DNA of 64,000 nucleotides from Leeuwenhoekiella parthenopeia (GTDB taxonomy: Bacteria; Bacteroidota; Bacteroidia; Flavobacteriales; Flavobacteriaceae). The position numbers were made by a program, and so were the translations under genes. Below, piece by piece: positions 27,286-37,194 of the stretch; position 1 is the stretch's first letter, and every line of letters begins with the position of its first letter. The notes under the pieces are model-generated. The model saw only the letters and a program-made list of their open reading frames with translations. It had not been told where the DNA came from and made no database searches. The stretch is taken from the NCBI RefSeq assembly GCF_020782115.1, contig NZ_JAJGMW010000015.1:1-64000 (forward strand), read 5' to 3'.

Positions 27286-30200
27286 TTGGGTACAAAACTA
27301 CGCGGGTATTCTTTTCAAATTCTGGTCATTATAGGGGTGTTTTGCTGTCCCTTATCTGTTTTTGCTCAGGAAGAAGAAGAGCAGGATTCGGTTAAAACCG
27401 GCTTTTCCTACGGAAGGCTTGCGCTTAAAAACCCAAATTCCATAGTTTCCAAATACACCTACGATCCGCTAACAGACCGGTATATCTATACCGAAAGTTT
27501 GGGTGGATATAACATCAATTATCCCCGTATTCTCACCCCTGAAGAATTTAAGGAGCTCGTTCAAAAGGAACGAATGCAGGCTTATTTTCAGCAGAAAATC
27601 GCTGCGGTTGACGGGCGTACCGAAGAGGGAAAGGAAGATCAAAAGAGCCTTCTACCTAATTTTTATGTGAATTCCGGGCTTTTTGAAAGCATTTTTGGAG
27701 GCAATACCATAGAGTTTATACCTACCGGTAGCGTGGCAATGGATATAGGAGGCTTGTTTACCAAACAGGATAATCCCAGTTTTTCGCCGCGTAACCGTAC
27801 CAATTTTAGCTTTGATTTTGACCAGCGCATAAGTCTGAGCTTGCTGGGGAAGGTAGGGACCCGTCTTCAGGTGAACGCGGTTTATGATACCGAATCTACC
27901 TTTAGCTTTCAAAACCAGATCAAACTCGAGTACACACCCAACGAGGATGATATCATCCAGAAAATAGAAGTGGGTAACGTAAATATGCCCCTTAATTCTG
28001 CGCTTATCCAGGGTTCACAGAGTCTTTTTGGGGTAAAGACGCAATTGCAGTTTGGTAAAACCACAATTACCGGCGTATTTTCAGAGCAGCAGTCGCAAAC
28101 CAACCAGGTGTTGGCCCAGGGCGATGGTACCATTCAGGACTTTCAGATTTTTGCACTGGAGTATGACGAAAACCGGCATTATTTCTTAGCCCAGTATTTT
28201 CGCGATAATTACGATAAAGCTTTGGCTAATTATCCCTTTATCAACTCAAATGTTCAAATCACGCGTATTGAAGTCTGGGTGACCAATCGTACCCAGCGCT
28301 TTGAAAACACCCGAAACATCGTCGCGATACAGGATATTGGAGAATCAAACCCAAACCAAATAGGCTTGCCGAATATCCCCGCGGGTTTTATTAATCTTCC
28401 TTCAGGGGCCTTTCCCAGAAACTCAAGTAATGACTTCAATCCGTTTGGTCTAACGGGCAACGGGCAAACCGTGCTAACCTCTGCAATACGCAGTTCGGCA
28501 ACGGTAGATCAGGGTTTTGGTAATGTACAGGTGGCAGACGGGTCTGATTATGTTTCGTTAGAAAATGCCCGCCAGCTTTCACTTTCAGAATATACGCTGA
28601 ATACGCAACTGGGCTATATTTCACTCAACCAGCGTTTGAATAATGACGAGGTTTTGGCCGTGGCTTTTCAATATACGGTAAACGGGGAAGTGTATCAGGT
28701 AGGTGAGTTTGCCAATGACGGGGTTGATGCTACCGGTGGCGCTTATCCCGATACCGATGGAGACGGCGTTCCGGATCTCGTTGATGTAGATCCTGATGGG
28801 GACGGGGTAAATAATAATGGCCAGGATACAGACGGCGATCAGGTTGCAGACGCGGCAGATGCAGATCAGACCAATGGGCAGGATATTAATAATGACGGAA
28901 TTCTGGATAGTTTTATAACTCCGGGGCAGGGAGGTACTTCGCAGGCTTTGGTGGTTAAATTGCTCAAAAGTAATATCACCGATGTCAACGAGCCCGTCTG
29001 GGATTTAATGATGAAAAACATCTACGGTCTGGGAGTAGGGCAGTTGGAGAAAGAGGGGTTCAGGATGAATATTGTGTACAATTCGCCTTCCCCTATCAAT
29101 TACATTACACCTGCTGAAGGCGGTCCGGCATTGCCCGAAGATGTAGCCAATACGCCGCTGCTGAATGTGTTTAATCTGGATAACCTGACTCAGTTTGGAG
29201 ATCCGCAGGAGGGAGGGGATGGATTCTTTGACTTTCAGGAAGGGACAACCGTTAATGCCCGTAATGGAAGTATCATTTTTACCTCGGTAGAGCCTTTTGG
29301 AGAATATCTTTTTGACAAACTGCGAAGCGAGCCTGCTGAGACTTACGGCAACCCCGATACGTATAATGCAAACCAGCGCAAGTATGTTTACCGCTCGCTG
29401 TACAATTCCACCAAAACCATTGCTCAGGATAACGCCGATAAAAACCTGTTTCAGATGCAGGGGACTTATAAATCCAGACAGGAAGAGGGCATCCCTATAG
29501 GAGGTTTTAACGTGCCACAGGGTTCTGTTACCGTTACTGCCGGTGGCCGTGTGCTGCAGGAAGGTTTAGATTATTCGGTAGATTATCAACGGGGACGTGT
29601 AATTATACTCGATCAGGCCTTAAAAGCTTCGGGTGTTCCCATTCAGGTTTCTACCGAAAACAATACCTTGTTTGGCCAGCAAACCAAACGCTTTACGGGT
29701 TTAAACATCGAGCATCAGTTTAGCGAAAAATTTATCGTGGGAGGGACGCTTATCAATCTCAACGAGCGACCCCTTACCCAAAAGGCAACCTATAGTTTTG
29801 AGCCCATCAATAACACCATTTTTGGCCTAAACGCTAATTTTTCGGCAGAGGTTCCTTTCCTGACCCGACTGGTGAATAAGTTGCCAAACATCGATACCGA
29901 TGTGCCTTCTAATATTTCGCTTCGCGGAGAAATCGCATACCTCATTCCCGGGCAGCCCAAGGTGACCAATTTTGGCGGGGAGGCAGCTTCTTATATCGAT
30001 GACTTTGAAGGAGCGCAGACCTCGCTTGATATCAGTTCGCCCTTGCAATGGTATCTGGCTTCGGTGCCTATTGGTTTTGGAGGGGAGTTTGATAACGGCG
30101 ATTTACGCACCGGTTACCGCCGTGCAAAACTCGCCTGGTATTCTATAGATCCTATTTTTTATACCAATCAGCGTCCTGATGGTATTACCGATGCCGATGT

Positions 30201-33200
30201 GTCGACCTATGCAACGCGCAGGGTTTTTAGAGATGAAATATTTCCGCAGCAGGATATTGTTGCCGGTACTACACAGGCTTTGTTTACACTCGATATGGCC
30301 TATTATCCTCAGGAGCGGGGAGCTTATAACTTCAGCCCCGATGCGCAGGATGGTATTTTAGAAAATCCCGAGCAAAATTTTGGCGGAATTATGCGTCAGT
30401 TTGCTTCAACAGATTTTGAGCAGTCTAACGTTGAGTTTATTGAATTCTGGTTGATGGATCCCTTTATTTATGCGGAAAACGCTGCAAATACCGGAGGTAA
30501 ACTCACGCTGAATCTGGGTAATATTTCTGAAGATGTGTTGAAAGACGGGCGCAAGCAGTATGAAAATGGGTTACCTCAGGATGGCTCTGCTTCAAATACG
30601 GTGGCCACCGTTTGGGGTAAAGTACCTACCAATCAGGCGCTGATTTACGCTTTTGATACCGAAGGGGCTGCACGTACCAATCAGGACGTGGGTTACGACG
30701 GTTTAAGCGATGAGCAGGAAGCGCTTAATTATCCCGAGTTTGCAGGTCTCGAAGACCCTTCGGGCGATAACTATCAGTTCTTCGTGTCGGCACAGGGTTC
30801 GGTTTTAGATCGTTATAAGCGATATAACGGTCAGGAAGGGAACTCGCCCGTAAATGTTAGTCAGCAGGATCGTGGTTCTACCACCGTACCCGATGTAGAA
30901 GATTTTAACCGGGACTTTACCATGAATACGGTTGACAGTTATTACGAGTATGAGCTCGAGATCAACCGCCAAAGTCTTAATGTGCAAAACGAGTATATCG
31001 TAGACCAGCGCGATATTGAAGTAACCCTGCAAAATGGCAATACCCTGCCTGTAACCTGGTATCAGTTTAAAATTCCAATAAGCCAACCTACCGGAAGACA
31101 GGGCGGGATCAACGACTTCAGGTCTATTCGCTTTATGCGTATGTTTATGAGTGAATGGAATCAGCCCATTGTTCTACGCATGGGGGCGATGGATCTGGTG
31201 CGGGGAGATTACCGTCGTTATCTTTATACCCTTGATCCTGACGACTCAGATCCCGATACCGAAAATACGCGCTTTGAGGTCACTTCGGTAAATGTTGAGG
31301 AAAACAGCAATCGCAACCCCATTCCCTATGTGCTTCCGCCGGGTGTTTACCGCGAGGAGCTTATCAACAACAATAACAACATTCGGCAGAATGAGCAGTC
31401 GTTGTCTATTGAAGTTTGCGATCTTGAAACTCAGGACAGTCGTGCGGTTTATAAGAATTTCAGACTCGATATGCGCCAGTACGAAAATCTGGAGATGTTT
31501 GTGCATTTGGAGTCTTTGCTGAATGAAAATCCGGTTCATGATAATGAGGTTGTGGCTTTTATTAGAATGGGAACCGATCTTACACAGAATTTCTATCAGA
31601 TCGAATTGCCACTTACCCCAACCGCATTCAACACGAGTAGTCCCGATTTAATTTGGCCGGAAGCAAACCGTCTAAAAGTGCCTCTGGAGGTTCTCGAAAC
31701 TGTAAAAGCCACCTTTTTTAATGGAAGCTTTAATACCCTGCAGGATGCCATAACCTATTTTGATCAGGATGGAAATCCTATTGCCGACCCTGCGGGAACG
31801 CCTTACGAGACCGGAAGGGTGCGGGTAGGGATAAAAGGAAACCCCAGTTTTGGCGATGTGCGCTTGCTGATGCTGGGTGTTAAAAATGCAAATGATGAAG
31901 GTGGTCGTACCGTTTGTGCCGAGGCCTGGTTTAATGAACTACGGCTTAGCGGACTTCAAAATCAGGGAGGCTGGGCCGGTATTTTAAACCTGGATGCCAA
32001 TCTTGCAGATTTTGCTACAGTATCCGGTACAGCTCGTCAATCAACCATAGGCTTTGGTAGTATCGATGCAGGGCCCAATCAGCGCGCCCGTGAAGATGTT
32101 AAGTCTTATGATGTGGTGAGCAATGTAGAGTTGGGCCAGCTTTTGCCAAAGAAATGGGGAGTGAAGATTCCTTTTAATTACGCTAAAGGAAACCAGACCA
32201 TTACCCCGCAGTATGACCCGCTTTATACCGATTTAAAACTGGAGCAGAGTCTTGCCAATGCGTCCAGTGCAGCTGCCCGGGACAGTATAGAGAATGTCGC
32301 TATCGAGCGCACCACCCGTGAAAGTATCAATTTTATAGGGGTGCGTAAAGAACGTACCGGGGATAAAAAGCCAATGCCCTGGGATGTAGAGAACCTCACT
32401 TTTGCATACAGCCACAATCAGGAAAATCATAAAGATTTTGAGATCGAGCAGGCTGTGAATAAAAATGTACGTCTGGGAGCTACCTATGGTTTTGCCTTTA
32501 AGCAAAAACCTATAGAACCTTTTAAAAAGAATGATTCGCTCTTTACGAGCAAGTATTGGAAACTTCTGAAGGATTTCAATTTCAATTACCTTCCGGCAAG
32601 TGTTAATCTCACTTCAAATATTACCCGGCAATTTAACCGGCAGCAGTTTAGAGATTTGCTGGCTAACGAAAACTTTATCAATACCACGCCGGTCTATGTG
32701 CAGCGCAACTACCAGTTTGACCGAAATTTTACCGTAAACTTCCCGATTACCCAATCCCTGCGGGTAAACCTTAACCAGTTTCAGAACCGCATAGTGCGTA
32801 ATTATTTAAATGCAGATAACACTATAGATCCTAATGCCGGGGGTGTTTACTCTCAGTTTTTTGACGTGGGAACTCCAGATCGGCACAATCAGAATATGCA
32901 GCTTAACTACGATTTGCCTGTGGGTAAACTGCCCTTTATGGATTTTGTAAAATCGACCTATTCTTACAATGCAGACTTTCAGTGGACCCGGGGATCATAC
33001 CAGTTACAGTCTTTAGAAGGTATTCCCGATCTGGGGAATTCGGTGCAAAATGCCAACACGCACACGCTTCAGACTACATTAGATATGAAGAGCTTGTATA
33101 CGACACTGGGCATTGGTAAAAAAAGCGGAGGTCCCACTTCGAGAGAAGCCAGAAGCCGGGCTGTACCTACTTTAGGAAATCCCCAGTCTGCTCAGAATAA

Positions 33201-34596
33201 TCAATCACAGGCTAATTCGGGCGGAGGCAAAACCAAAGATTTGCTTATAGGCCTGGCAACAGGAATTAAGCAAATACAAATCAACTACGAGCAAACTAAT
33301 GGTATGTATTTACCGGGTTATTTGCCGGGTGTAGGATTTTTAGGTACAACACGTCCCACAACCGGATTTGTATTTGGTAGTCAGGCCGAAATACGCGATT
33401 ATGCTGCCCGCCAGGGTTGGTTAACGCTATATCAGGAGTATAACGAACAATACGGGGAAAATGAGGTGCGTAAATTTGACGTGCAGGCCCAAACCAGTTT
33501 TCTGGAAGATCTGACGATTGACATCAATATGAATCGCATTTATCAGGAAACCTATACCGAGAATTATCGGGTTGATCCGCTTACCAGAGCGTACACAAGT
33601 CTCACCGGAAATACGCTGGGTAATTTTAGTATTTCAACCCTGATGATAGGTACCGCTTTTAATACGAGTTCGCTGGAGTCATCGCTTAACTTCAACCGCT
33701 TTCGTGAAAACCGCTTAATAGTGGCAGAGCGCCTTGCTGAAGATTTCTACGGAAATGATCAGTACCCAAGGGATGAGAATGGGTATCCGGTAGGCTTTAG
33801 CAGATCGAGTCAACAGGTTTTGCTTCCTGCTTTTTTATCGGCCTATACTCCCGGAAATGCAGAAAGCGTTTCGCTTGGGGCATTTAGAAGTTTTCCATTG
33901 CCCAACTGGAATTTAAAGTACACCGGGTTTATGAAGTTTGACTGGTTTAAAAAGCGGTTCAAGCGTTTTTCGGTAAATCACGGCTATCAGGCGGGTTATA
34001 CCATTAATCAGTTTAGAACAAACCTCAATTATAACCGCAGATTAAATAACGACCCTCAGGATGCACAGGTTAATCAGGCCGGAGACTTTATAAGTAAGAC
34101 GTTATATTCCAATATTAACCTTACAGAGATGTTTTCGCCGCTCATTCGCTTGGATTTTGAAATGAACAATTCGGTTAAAATACTGGCCGAGTTGCGTAAA
34201 GACAGAACGCTTTCGTTGAGTTTTGATAATAATCTGTTAACCGAAATTCACGGAAATGAGTATATAATAGGGCTGGGATATCGTTTAAAAGATATTAGAT
34301 TTGCGACCAATATTGGGGGTAGACGTACCATCTTAAAGAGTGATTTAAACTTTAAGGCAGACCTATCGCTACGACAGAATGAAACGATTGTAAGGTATCT
34401 GGATGTAGATAACAGTCAGATTACAGCAGGTCAGGATATTTACGGATTGACATTTACGGCAGACTATGCGCTGAGTAAAAACCTGACCGCAATTTTTTAT
34501 TACGATCATGCATTTGCAACCTATGCGATATCAACTGCCTACCCGCAAACAACAATACGGTCGGGACTGACTTTGCAATATAATTTTGGAAATTAA
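27286..34596 (+). CDS. sprA: Type IX secretion translocon SprA
   Basis: SprA (Sov in Porphyromonas) is the giant outer-membrane barrel through which type IX secretion substrates cross, and it is needed for gliding and adhesin export. The product has about 2436 residues, normal for the family. A signal peptide occupies about 1-28 and requires a TTG start at 27286, since no ATG precedes it; the start lies 6 bases after ruvA. Two SprA-N type regions and long alternating strands fill most of the protein. Residues about 489-541 form an insert rich in DxDGDG motifs, like thrombospondin type-3 calcium-binding repeats, between conserved blocks GEVYQVGEFANDGVDAT and QALVVKLLKSN. gcvH follows after 12 bases. 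Confidence 0.96.
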   Translation: MGTKLRGYSFQILVIIGVFCCPLSVFAQEEEEQDSVKTGFSYGRLALKNPNSIVSKYTYDPLTDRYIYTESLGGYNINYPRILTPEEFKELVQKERMQAYFQQKIAAVDGRTEEGKEDQKSLLPNFYVNSGLFESIFGGNTIEFIPTGSVAMDIGGLFTKQDNPSFSPRNRTNFSFDFDQRISLSLLGKVGTRLQVNAVYDTESTFSFQNQIKLEYTPNEDDIIQKIEVGNVNMPLNSALIQGSQSLFGVKTQLQFGKTTITGVFSEQQSQTNQVLAQGDGTIQDFQIFALEYDENRHYFLAQYFRDNYDKALANYPFINSNVQITRIEVWVTNRTQRFENTRNIVAIQDIGESNPNQIGLPNIPAGFINLPSGAFPRNSSNDFNPFGLTGNGQTVLTSAIRSSATVDQGFGNVQVADGSDYVSLENARQLSLSEYTLNTQLGYISLNQRLNNDEVLAVAFQYTVNGEVYQVGEFANDGVDATGGAYPDTDGDGVPDLVDVDPDGDGVNNNGQDTDGDQVADAADADQTNGQDINNDGILDSFITPGQGGTSQALVVKLLKSNITDVNEPVWDLMMKNIYGLGVGQLEKEGFRMNIVYNSPSPINYITPAEGGPALPEDVANTPLLNVFNLDNLTQFGDPQEGGDGFFDFQEGTTVNARNGSIIFTSVEPFGEYLFDKLRSEPAETYGNPDTYNANQRKYVYRSLYNSTKTIAQDNADKNLFQMQGTYKSRQEEGIPIGGFNVPQGSVTVTAGGRVLQEGLDYSVDYQRGRVIILDQALKASGVPIQVSTENNTLFGQQTKRFTGLNIEHQFSEKFIVGGTLINLNERPLTQKATYSFEPINNTIFGLNANFSAEVPFLTRLVNKLPNIDTDVPSNISLRGEIAYLIPGQPKVTNFGGEAASYIDDFEGAQTSLDISSPLQWYLASVPIGFGGEFDNGDLRTGYRRAKLAWYSIDPIFYTNQRPDGITDADVSTYATRRVFRDEIFPQQDIVAGTTQALFTLDMAYYPQERGAYNFSPDAQDGILENPEQNFGGIMRQFASTDFEQSNVEFIEFWLMDPFIYAENAANTGGKLTLNLGNISEDVLKDGRKQYENGLPQDGSASNTVATVWGKVPTNQALIYAFDTEGAARTNQDVGYDGLSDEQEALNYPEFAGLEDPSGDNYQFFVSAQGSVLDRYKRYNGQEGNSPVNVSQQDRGSTTVPDVEDFNRDFTMNTVDSYYEYELEINRQSLNVQNEYIVDQRDIEVTLQNGNTLPVTWYQFKIPISQPTGRQGGINDFRSIRFMRMFMSEWNQPIVLRMGAMDLVRGDYRRYLYTLDPDDSDPDTENTRFEVTSVNVEENSNRNPIPYVLPPGVYREELINNNNNIRQNEQSLSIEVCDLETQDSRAVYKNFRLDMRQYENLEMFVHLESLLNENPVHDNEVVAFIRMGTDLTQNFYQIELPLTPTAFNTSSPDLIWPEANRLKVPLEVLETVKATFFNGSFNTLQDAITYFDQDGNPIADPAGTPYETGRVRVGIKGNPSFGDVRLLMLGVKNANDEGGRTVCAEAWFNELRLSGLQNQGGWAGILNLDANLADFATVSGTARQSTIGFGSIDAGPNQRAREDVKSYDVVSNVELGQLLPKKWGVKIPFNYAKGNQTITPQYDPLYTDLKLEQSLANASSAAARDSIENVAIERTTRESINFIGVRKERTGDKKPMPWDVENLTFAYSHNQENHKDFEIEQAVNKNVRLGATYGFAFKQKPIEPFKKNDSLFTSKYWKLLKDFNFNYLPASVNLTSNITRQFNRQQFRDLLANENFINTTPVYVQRNYQFDRNFTVNFPITQSLRVNLNQFQNRIVRNYLNADNTIDPNAGGVYSQFFDVGTPDRHNQNMQLNYDLPVGKLPFMDFVKSTYSYNADFQWTRGSYQLQSLEGIPDLGNSVQNANTHTLQTTLDMKSLYTTLGIGKKSGGPTSREARSRAVPTLGNPQSAQNNQSQANSGGGKTKDLLIGLATGIKQIQINYEQTNGMYLPGYLPGVGFLGTTRPTTGFVFGSQAEIRDYAARQGWLTLYQEYNEQYGENEVRKFDVQAQTSFLEDLTIDINMNRIYQETYTENYRVDPLTRAYTSLTGNTLGNFSISTLMIGTAFNTSSLESSLNFNRFRENRLIVAERLAEDFYGNDQYPRDENGYPVGFSRSSQQVLLPAFLSAYTPGNAESVSLGAFRSFPLPNWNLKYTGFMKFDWFKKRFKRFSVNHGYQAGYTINQFRTNLNYNRRLNNDPQDAQVNQAGDFISKTLYSNINLTEMFSPLIRLDFEMNNSVKILAELRKDRTLSLSFDNNLLTEIHGNEYIIGLGYRLKDIRFATNIGGRRTILKSDLNFKADLSLRQNETIVRYLDVDNSQITAGQDIYGLTFTADYALSKNLTAIFYYDHAFATYAISTAYPQTTIRSGLTLQYNFGN

Positions 34597-34608
34597 TTAA
34601 ATACACAT

Positions 34609-34989
34609 ATGAGTTTACCAGCAGATTTAAAGTACACTAAAGATCACGAGTGGGTGCGTATTGAAGGAGATACGGCAACCGTGGGCATTACCGATTTCGC
34701 TCAGGGAGAGTTGGGGGATATCGTTTATGTAGAAGTAGAAACCGAAGGAGAAACCCTGGATCGCGAAGAAGTTTTTGGTACAGTAGAAGCCGTAAAAACC
34801 GTTTCCGATTTGTTTTTGCCTCTAAGCGGTGAGATCATCGAGTTTAATTCGGCTTTGGAGTCAGAACCAGAAATGGTAAATGAAGATCCTTATGGAAAAG
34901 GCTGGATGATAAAAGTGAAATTTACAGACGACAGCGAGCTTGACAGTTTGTTGAGTGCCGAAGCCTATCAGGAACTCATAGGTGGCTAG
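34609..34989 (+). CDS. gcvH: Glycine cleavage system H protein
   Basis: GcvH carries the lipoyl arm that shuttles the aminomethyl group between the P, T and L proteins of glycine cleavage. The 126-residue product has the complete lipoyl domain with the lipoylated Lys at residue 63 in [15 protein letters not shown]. The N-terminal [10 protein letters not shown] and the GYGKGWM-like motif ([12 protein letters not shown]) are also present. The gene is close behind sprA and overlaps the following VanZ-like gene by 8 bases. No gcvP or gcvT is in the window. GcvH is also a possible source of lipoyl groups for other enzymes. Confidence 0.97.
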   Translation: MSLPADLKYTKDHEWVRIEGDTATVGITDFAQGELGDIVYVEVETEGETLDREEVFGTVEAVKTVSDLFLPLSGEIIEFNSALESEPEMVNEDPYGKGWMIKVKFTDDSELDSLLSAEAYQELIGG

Positions 34990-35368
34990 ATTACTGCGAT
35001 ATGGGGCTTATGGCTATACACTCTTCATAGCAGTGATTTGCCTGATACCTCTGCCTCATATACAGGAAGCTCCAGAGCATAGCGATAAGATGGTGCACGT
35101 GGTGACTTACGTCATCTTTACCTTGCTATGGTTTGCATTTTTTTATTTTTTAAGACCAAATAGTGATTATTTTAAAGTGTCTTTGATAAAATCCTGCAGC
35201 TTTGCCATTATTTATGGTATAGTTATTGAAGCTTTACAAGCGGCTCTAACCCGTTCGAGATCAGCAGATTTTAATGATTTCTTAGCCAATCTTGCCGGAA
35301 TTTCCGGCGCATTACTGGTTATTTTGGTCTTTAGAAATCAATTTTCAAAGCTGAAATCAAAATTTTAA
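34982..35368 (+). CDS. VanZ-like membrane protein
   Basis: The 128-residue protein has four hydrophobic helices at about 8-22, 38-58, 70-92 and 102-120. Two motifs typical of the VanZ-like family are visible: [17 protein letters not shown], with the His in the second helix, and [25 protein letters not shown] before the fourth helix. It starts with GTG at 34982, overlapping gcvH by 8 bases, which suggests translational coupling. VanZ itself gives low-level teicoplanin resistance, but most members of this family are uncharacterised. A role in antibiotic resistance should not be assumed. The association with gcvH has no clear functional meaning. Confidence 0.85.
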   Translation: MARLLRYGAYGYTLFIAVICLIPLPHIQEAPEHSDKMVHVVTYVIFTLLWFAFFYFLRPNSDYFKVSLIKSCSFAIIYGIVIEALQAALTRSRSADFNDFLANLAGISGALLVILVFRNQFSKLKSKF

Positions 35369-35421
35369 TTTCGAGTTGAAGCCTTTTTTATTTAAATTAG
35401 CAATCCTTAACAACAAGATTC

Positions 35422-36150
35422 ATGGAACCTAAGAAAAATCCCAAAGCAGATCTGTCTAAAAGAAGTGTACTCTTCTTTCAGTTAGGTCTTATTTTGATAC
35501 TCGGGCTTACCTATTTGGCTATCGAGTGGAAAACGTATGAGAAAGAGGCCATCGATATCGGACAGCTTGAAATGACTGATGAGCTGGAAGAAGATGTGCC
35601 TATTACAGAGTTAAACACTCCACCACCTCCACCGCCACCTCCACCGCCACCACCAGCACCGGAAATCATCGAGGTTGTTGAGGATGATAAAGAAATTGAA
35701 GAAACCGTAATCGAGTCTACTGAAACCAGTCAGGAAGAAGAGATTGTAGAGGTTGAAGAAGTTTCTTTCGCAGAAGAAGAAGTTATTGAAGATGTACCTT
35801 TTGCAGTTATCGAAAACGTACCGGTGTATCCAGGTTGCGAGAACGAAAAAGGAAACGACGCCAAGAAGAAGTGTATGTCTGAGAAGATCAGTGACTTCGT
35901 AAACCGTAAGTTCAATACTGAACTGGGTAGCGAATTAGGTCTTTCAGGTATTAACCGAATCTATGTGCGATTTAAAATTGATCAAAAAGGAAATATCGTA
36001 GATATAGGATCCCGTGGTCCACACCCGCGATTAGAATCTGAAGCAGAGCGCGTAATTAAATTGTTACCGCAAATGACTCCAGGTAAGCAGCGTGGTAAGG
36101 CAGTAGGGGTACTTTACTCACTTCCTATCGTATTTCAGGTGCAGGATTAA
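35422..36150 (+). CDS. TonB-like energy transducer 1
   Basis: This 242-residue protein looks like a TonB-family energy transducer. A cytoplasmic basic N-terminus is followed by one transmembrane helix (about 16-33), an acidic periplasmic linker with a run of twelve prolines (about 68-79) and a Glu/Val-rich stretch. The C-terminal domain (about 130-242) has the Bacteroidota TonB-C pattern: VPVYPGCEN, a second Cys in KKKCM, INRIYVRFKIDQKGNI, and a final LPIVFQV strand. Known TonB proteins couple the proton motive force through ExbB/ExbD to outer-membrane receptors, but no exbBD or receptor gene is adjacent. It is followed by a terminator and a paralogue with the same layout. Confidence 0.85.
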   Translation: MEPKKNPKADLSKRSVLFFQLGLILILGLTYLAIEWKTYEKEAIDIGQLEMTDELEEDVPITELNTPPPPPPPPPPPPAPEIIEVVEDDKEIEETVIESTETSQEEEIVEVEEVSFAEEEVIEDVPFAVIENVPVYPGCENEKGNDAKKKCMSEKISDFVNRKFNTELGSELGLSGINRIYVRFKIDQKGNIVDIGSRGPHPRLESEAERVIKLLPQMTPGKQRGKAVGVLYSLPIVFQVQD

Positions 36151-36173
36151 TTCCATTATCTGAAAAAAATATC

Positions 36174-36207
36174 AAAACCCGTCCGCGAAAGCGAGACGGG
36201 TTTTTTT
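36174..36207 (+). terminator. Terminator between the two TonB-like genes
   Basis: AAACCCGTC at 36175-36183 pairs with GACGGGTTT at 36195-36203. An inner CGC/GCG stem is capped by a GAAA tetraloop (36187-36190), and the 3' arm runs into seven T residues (36201-36207). It makes the second TonB-like gene a separate unit. Confidence 0.9.
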
Positions 36208-36261
36208 ATGGCAAGCTTCTTTTTAAAGTTTTAAGTATTAGTAACCATTAAAACTTTATTT

Positions 36262-37038
36262 ATGAGTAATTCTCAAAAAAGCGAATCTGTCGCTCGGCAA
36301 AGCGCAGATCGCACAACAAGCAAGCATGATGTAAATCTACGAAAAAACACGGTGGTCTATTTTCAGGTGGGATTAATCACGGCTCTTATTCTGGCCATAG
36401 TCGTTCTTGAGCTTAAATCTCCCGTCACTCATTACGAATCACCTGCATTGCCTGATGTGGCAACAGTCTCTATCGACGATTGGAATAGGGAGATCAGGCG
36501 TGAAGAGGTAAAAGAGGTTAAGCCGGAGGTGCCAGAAGTTTCAAAGTTATTGCCCCCGGTAGTAAAACCGAATGAAGTAGAGATCCCTGATTTTAAATTT
36601 GTTGATCCAACACCGCCAGCCTCAGATGAAACGATCAGCATAACTAGTTTTGAACCGGTTCCTGAGCCTCCGGTAGAAACCACCACGTTTGTTGCGGTAG
36701 AACGTGTTCCGGTTTTTCCCGGATGTGAAGGCCTTAACTCTAACAAAGAGTTGAAGGCTTGTATGCAGGAAAAGATGAACCAGTTCATCAATCGTAATTT
36801 TGATACCGGTATTGGAGCGCGCTATGGTTTACAAGGTGTCAATAAGGTGGATATTCAGTTTACTATTGATGAATTTGGTAAAGTAACAGACTTAAAAACA
36901 CGAGCTCCGCACCCTGCTCTTGAGAAAGAGGCTGTACGCGTTATGGAAAAATTACCTCAAATGGAGCCCGGCAAGCAGCGGGATCGCAATGTGCGGGTCA
37001 TTTATTTTCAACCTCTTAAATTTCAGGTTCAGGATTAA
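36262..37038 (+). CDS. TonB-like energy transducer 2
   Basis: This 258-residue protein is a paralogue of the preceding gene. A Ser/Arg-rich cytoplasmic start is followed by a single transmembrane helix (about 37-53) and a Pro/Glu/Val-rich periplasmic linker without the long proline run. The TonB-C-like domain (about 145-258) has VPVFPGCEG, KACM, INRNFDTGIGARYGLQGVNK and the terminal PLKFQVQD. The two copies share near-identical endings (MxPGKQR and FQVQD), so the duplication is clear, while the linkers have diverged. As with copy 1, no ExbB/ExbD or receptor gene is adjacent. It has its own terminator. Which receptors or barrels these transducers serve is unknown. Confidence 0.83.
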   Translation: MSNSQKSESVARQSADRTTSKHDVNLRKNTVVYFQVGLITALILAIVVLELKSPVTHYESPALPDVATVSIDDWNREIRREEVKEVKPEVPEVSKLLPPVVKPNEVEIPDFKFVDPTPPASDETISITSFEPVPEPPVETTTFVAVERVPVFPGCEGLNSNKELKACMQEKMNQFINRNFDTGIGARYGLQGVNKVDIQFTIDEFGKVTDLKTRAPHPALEKEAVRVMEKLPQMEPGKQRDRNVRVIYFQPLKFQVQD

Positions 37039-37057
37039 AATTACATTTCAGATTAGT

Positions 37058-37089
37058 ACAGCCCGCCCCATCAGGCGGGCTGTTTTTTT
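37058..37089 (+). terminator. Terminator after TonB-like gene 2
   Basis: ACAGCCCGCC at 37058-37067 pairs perfectly with GGCGGGCTGT at 37074-37083 around a 6-base loop. Seven T residues follow (37083-37089). Confidence 0.92.
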
Positions 37090-37194
37090 AGGTAAAGCGC
37101 GCATTGGATTGGGGTGTGCCTGAAAGTATTTGAATCTGTAAAAAGAGGATGTTGAAAAAATAGTATCTTTCCACCTCCTAAATCTCATAAGTTC

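Noticed and set aside
34982-35368. VanZ-like gene as a glycopeptide resistance determinant
   Set aside because: No van genes are present, and most VanZ-like proteins have no tie to resistance.
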